A program made the position numbers and the translations under genes. Under the pieces are notes generated by a model. That model was not told the DNA's origin. It made no database searches and worked only from the letters and a program-made list of their open reading frames with translations. Source: Atopsyche davidsoni (lineage: Eukaryota > Arthropoda > Insecta > Trichoptera > Hydrobiosidae). From it: DNA of 64,000 nucleotides. The stretch covers positions 13,642,501 to 13,706,500 of the forward strand of contig JAILWY010000027.1 in NCBI GenBank assembly GCA_022113835.1, given 5' to 3'. Positions 62,719-64,000 of the stretch are shown here, one piece after another. The number at the start of each line of letters is the position of its first letter. The stretch's first letter is position 1.

Positions 62719-64000
62719 ATTGGCTATTGACCCGCGCAGCGTTTGCCGTCTCGGGGATTTCACTGATTCCTATTTACGAAGGTCTGTGATAGATTTTTCA
62801 TAATTTTTCCTTCGATTATCTACTTATAGTTATCGCTGTGATATTTTAATAACTTTAAAAAAATGTTTTTGTTCCATTATTGATAAAATTTGTTTCAAGT
62901 TTATCGATTAACGGAAAGCTGGAATATTACTCGGAATCTTAATTTTTTTTAAATATAGTGTTCACCTTCCTCAAGATTTGTCGCATCATTAGCAAACGAC
63001 TAGATCTTTCTTGATTTTAAATCGAATAGAAAAATGAACTTATGTTGTCCACTTTTATTTTAGGATCTGTTCTCAGAAGAGAGCTTCAGTATTTGTATAA
63101 TACATGATCATATTCTTGAACACGATGCGATAAATACTCTGTGGAAAGTCTTGCTAATTTCGTTTGGGGTCCTCATTTAAACCAGACATCGTCCTATTTT
63201 AATTGTCTCTTGTGTGCTTAAATCACTCTTAAAGTCACTGAAATCAGTATATATACATTTAAAAAAACATCACGCTTTTTAAAACTAACGAAACCTTTGT
63301 CATTTTTTAAAAAGAATATAAAATTTACCATTTCCCTGGACAGCATGTTTCTGCTATTTGTTCTCGGCACTTTCATTTTTTCTCGCCGTTACAGAGTCGA
63401 TAAATGGAAAATGTTTCATCTCATACGACGCACATTACTTTCTCGGTCACCCGTGCCTTCGTTCCACTAAATTAAACTTCTCCAGAATCTCTTCCTTTTA
63501 TATTCTGAAAACCCCACGGCGCACGCGGGCAGCCCGCCGAGCCGGCAATCCGGAAGAGTGGCTCGCCATTTTGTTAATTCCAGGATCTGTTCCCAGACAA
63601 GCTGCAAGGCTCTCGATTACGCGGCAACTCGTGTCGCTGCAGTTCCCTACTTCCGAGACTATCGATTGCTCGGCGCAAACACCGCAGGCACTCGCACGGG
63701 CGCTTCTCAACGGTAAATCAGTCGGACGATTGTTTGAATCGACTTGAACAATCGTGACTACCGATGCACAAATATACTTATTTTGTATTTCTCATTTGCA
63801 AAAGCTGTTTACATTTTCAAAGTATCGAGACTTGGCTACCTTTTTTGATCTTCGATATAATTACTTTCTCCATAGATATATTCAACTAGCAGCGTACGTT
63901 AATTTATCGTGTGCGTGTGCAGTCATACCGTATTTATTGTCCCTCAAAATATGATAAATAAACTATCTTATCTTTAAATTAAATCACCCACGTACCCATT
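62719..64000. other. right end of window, no gene recognised
   Basis: A 129-codon frame at 63358-63747 has no domain or splice context and overlaps an open antisense frame, so it is not called. Confidence 0.5.

Noticed and set aside
63358..63747. 129-codon frame near the right end
   Set aside because: Low-complexity context and an open antisense frame; no domain recognised.

Overview
The window looks like nuclear DNA of an insect, most likely a moth or butterfly. The reasons are AT-rich non-coding DNA, small exons bounded by GT-AG introns, an arthropod-type PAN plus ZP-domain cuticle-matrix gene, an Atg16 gene, and many Helitron, mariner, TTAA-flanked (piggyBac-like), tRNA-derived and fold-back elements. 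The order Lepidoptera is an inference; nothing here proves the species.

Two protein genes can be supported, in convergent orientation. On the + strand, nine exons from 10032 to 26688 encode the last 572 residues of a single-pass apical matrix protein with two PAN/Apple modules, a ZP domain, a furin site, an Ala-rich membrane segment and a short basic tail (neyo/nyobe/trynity/morpheyus type). Its first exon is not certain; a candidate signal-peptide exon lies at 1944-2016. A 12.4 kb intron separates the first two recognised exons. On the - strand, eight exons from 52771 down to 40207 encode Atg16, the scaffold of the Atg8-conjugating autophagy complex. The ATG5-binding region and coiled coil are complete, but only the first two WD40 blades are present. 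Translation then runs into an in-frame stop, with a polyadenylation signal about 120 bases later. No other blade exon was found in the window.

Layout: 1-10031 is 5' flank or intron of the matrix gene with a tRNA-derived repeat, a MITE and an unusual 83-bp inverted repeat around a tRNA-like module. 10032-26688 is the matrix gene, with a 1.2 kb Helitron in its large intron. 26689-40083 is intergenic: GC-rich islands, minisatellites, a mariner nested in a Helitron terminus, decayed Helitron Rep pieces and short Helitrons. 40084-52771 is Atg16, its introns holding two TTAA-flanked elements, palindromic repeats and a second tRNA-like module. 52772-57400 holds a 28-bp minisatellite and another Helitron. 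58382-62600 is a stack of transposons joined by long (TA)n tracts, including two copies of one transposon facing each other and a truncated mariner. The remainder shows no gene.

The most interesting signals are the early end of Atg16, the pair of 76-nt tRNA-like modules whose stems differ by compensatory changes, the nested and mutually truncated transposons, and the 28-bp two-type minisatellite just upstream of Atg16.
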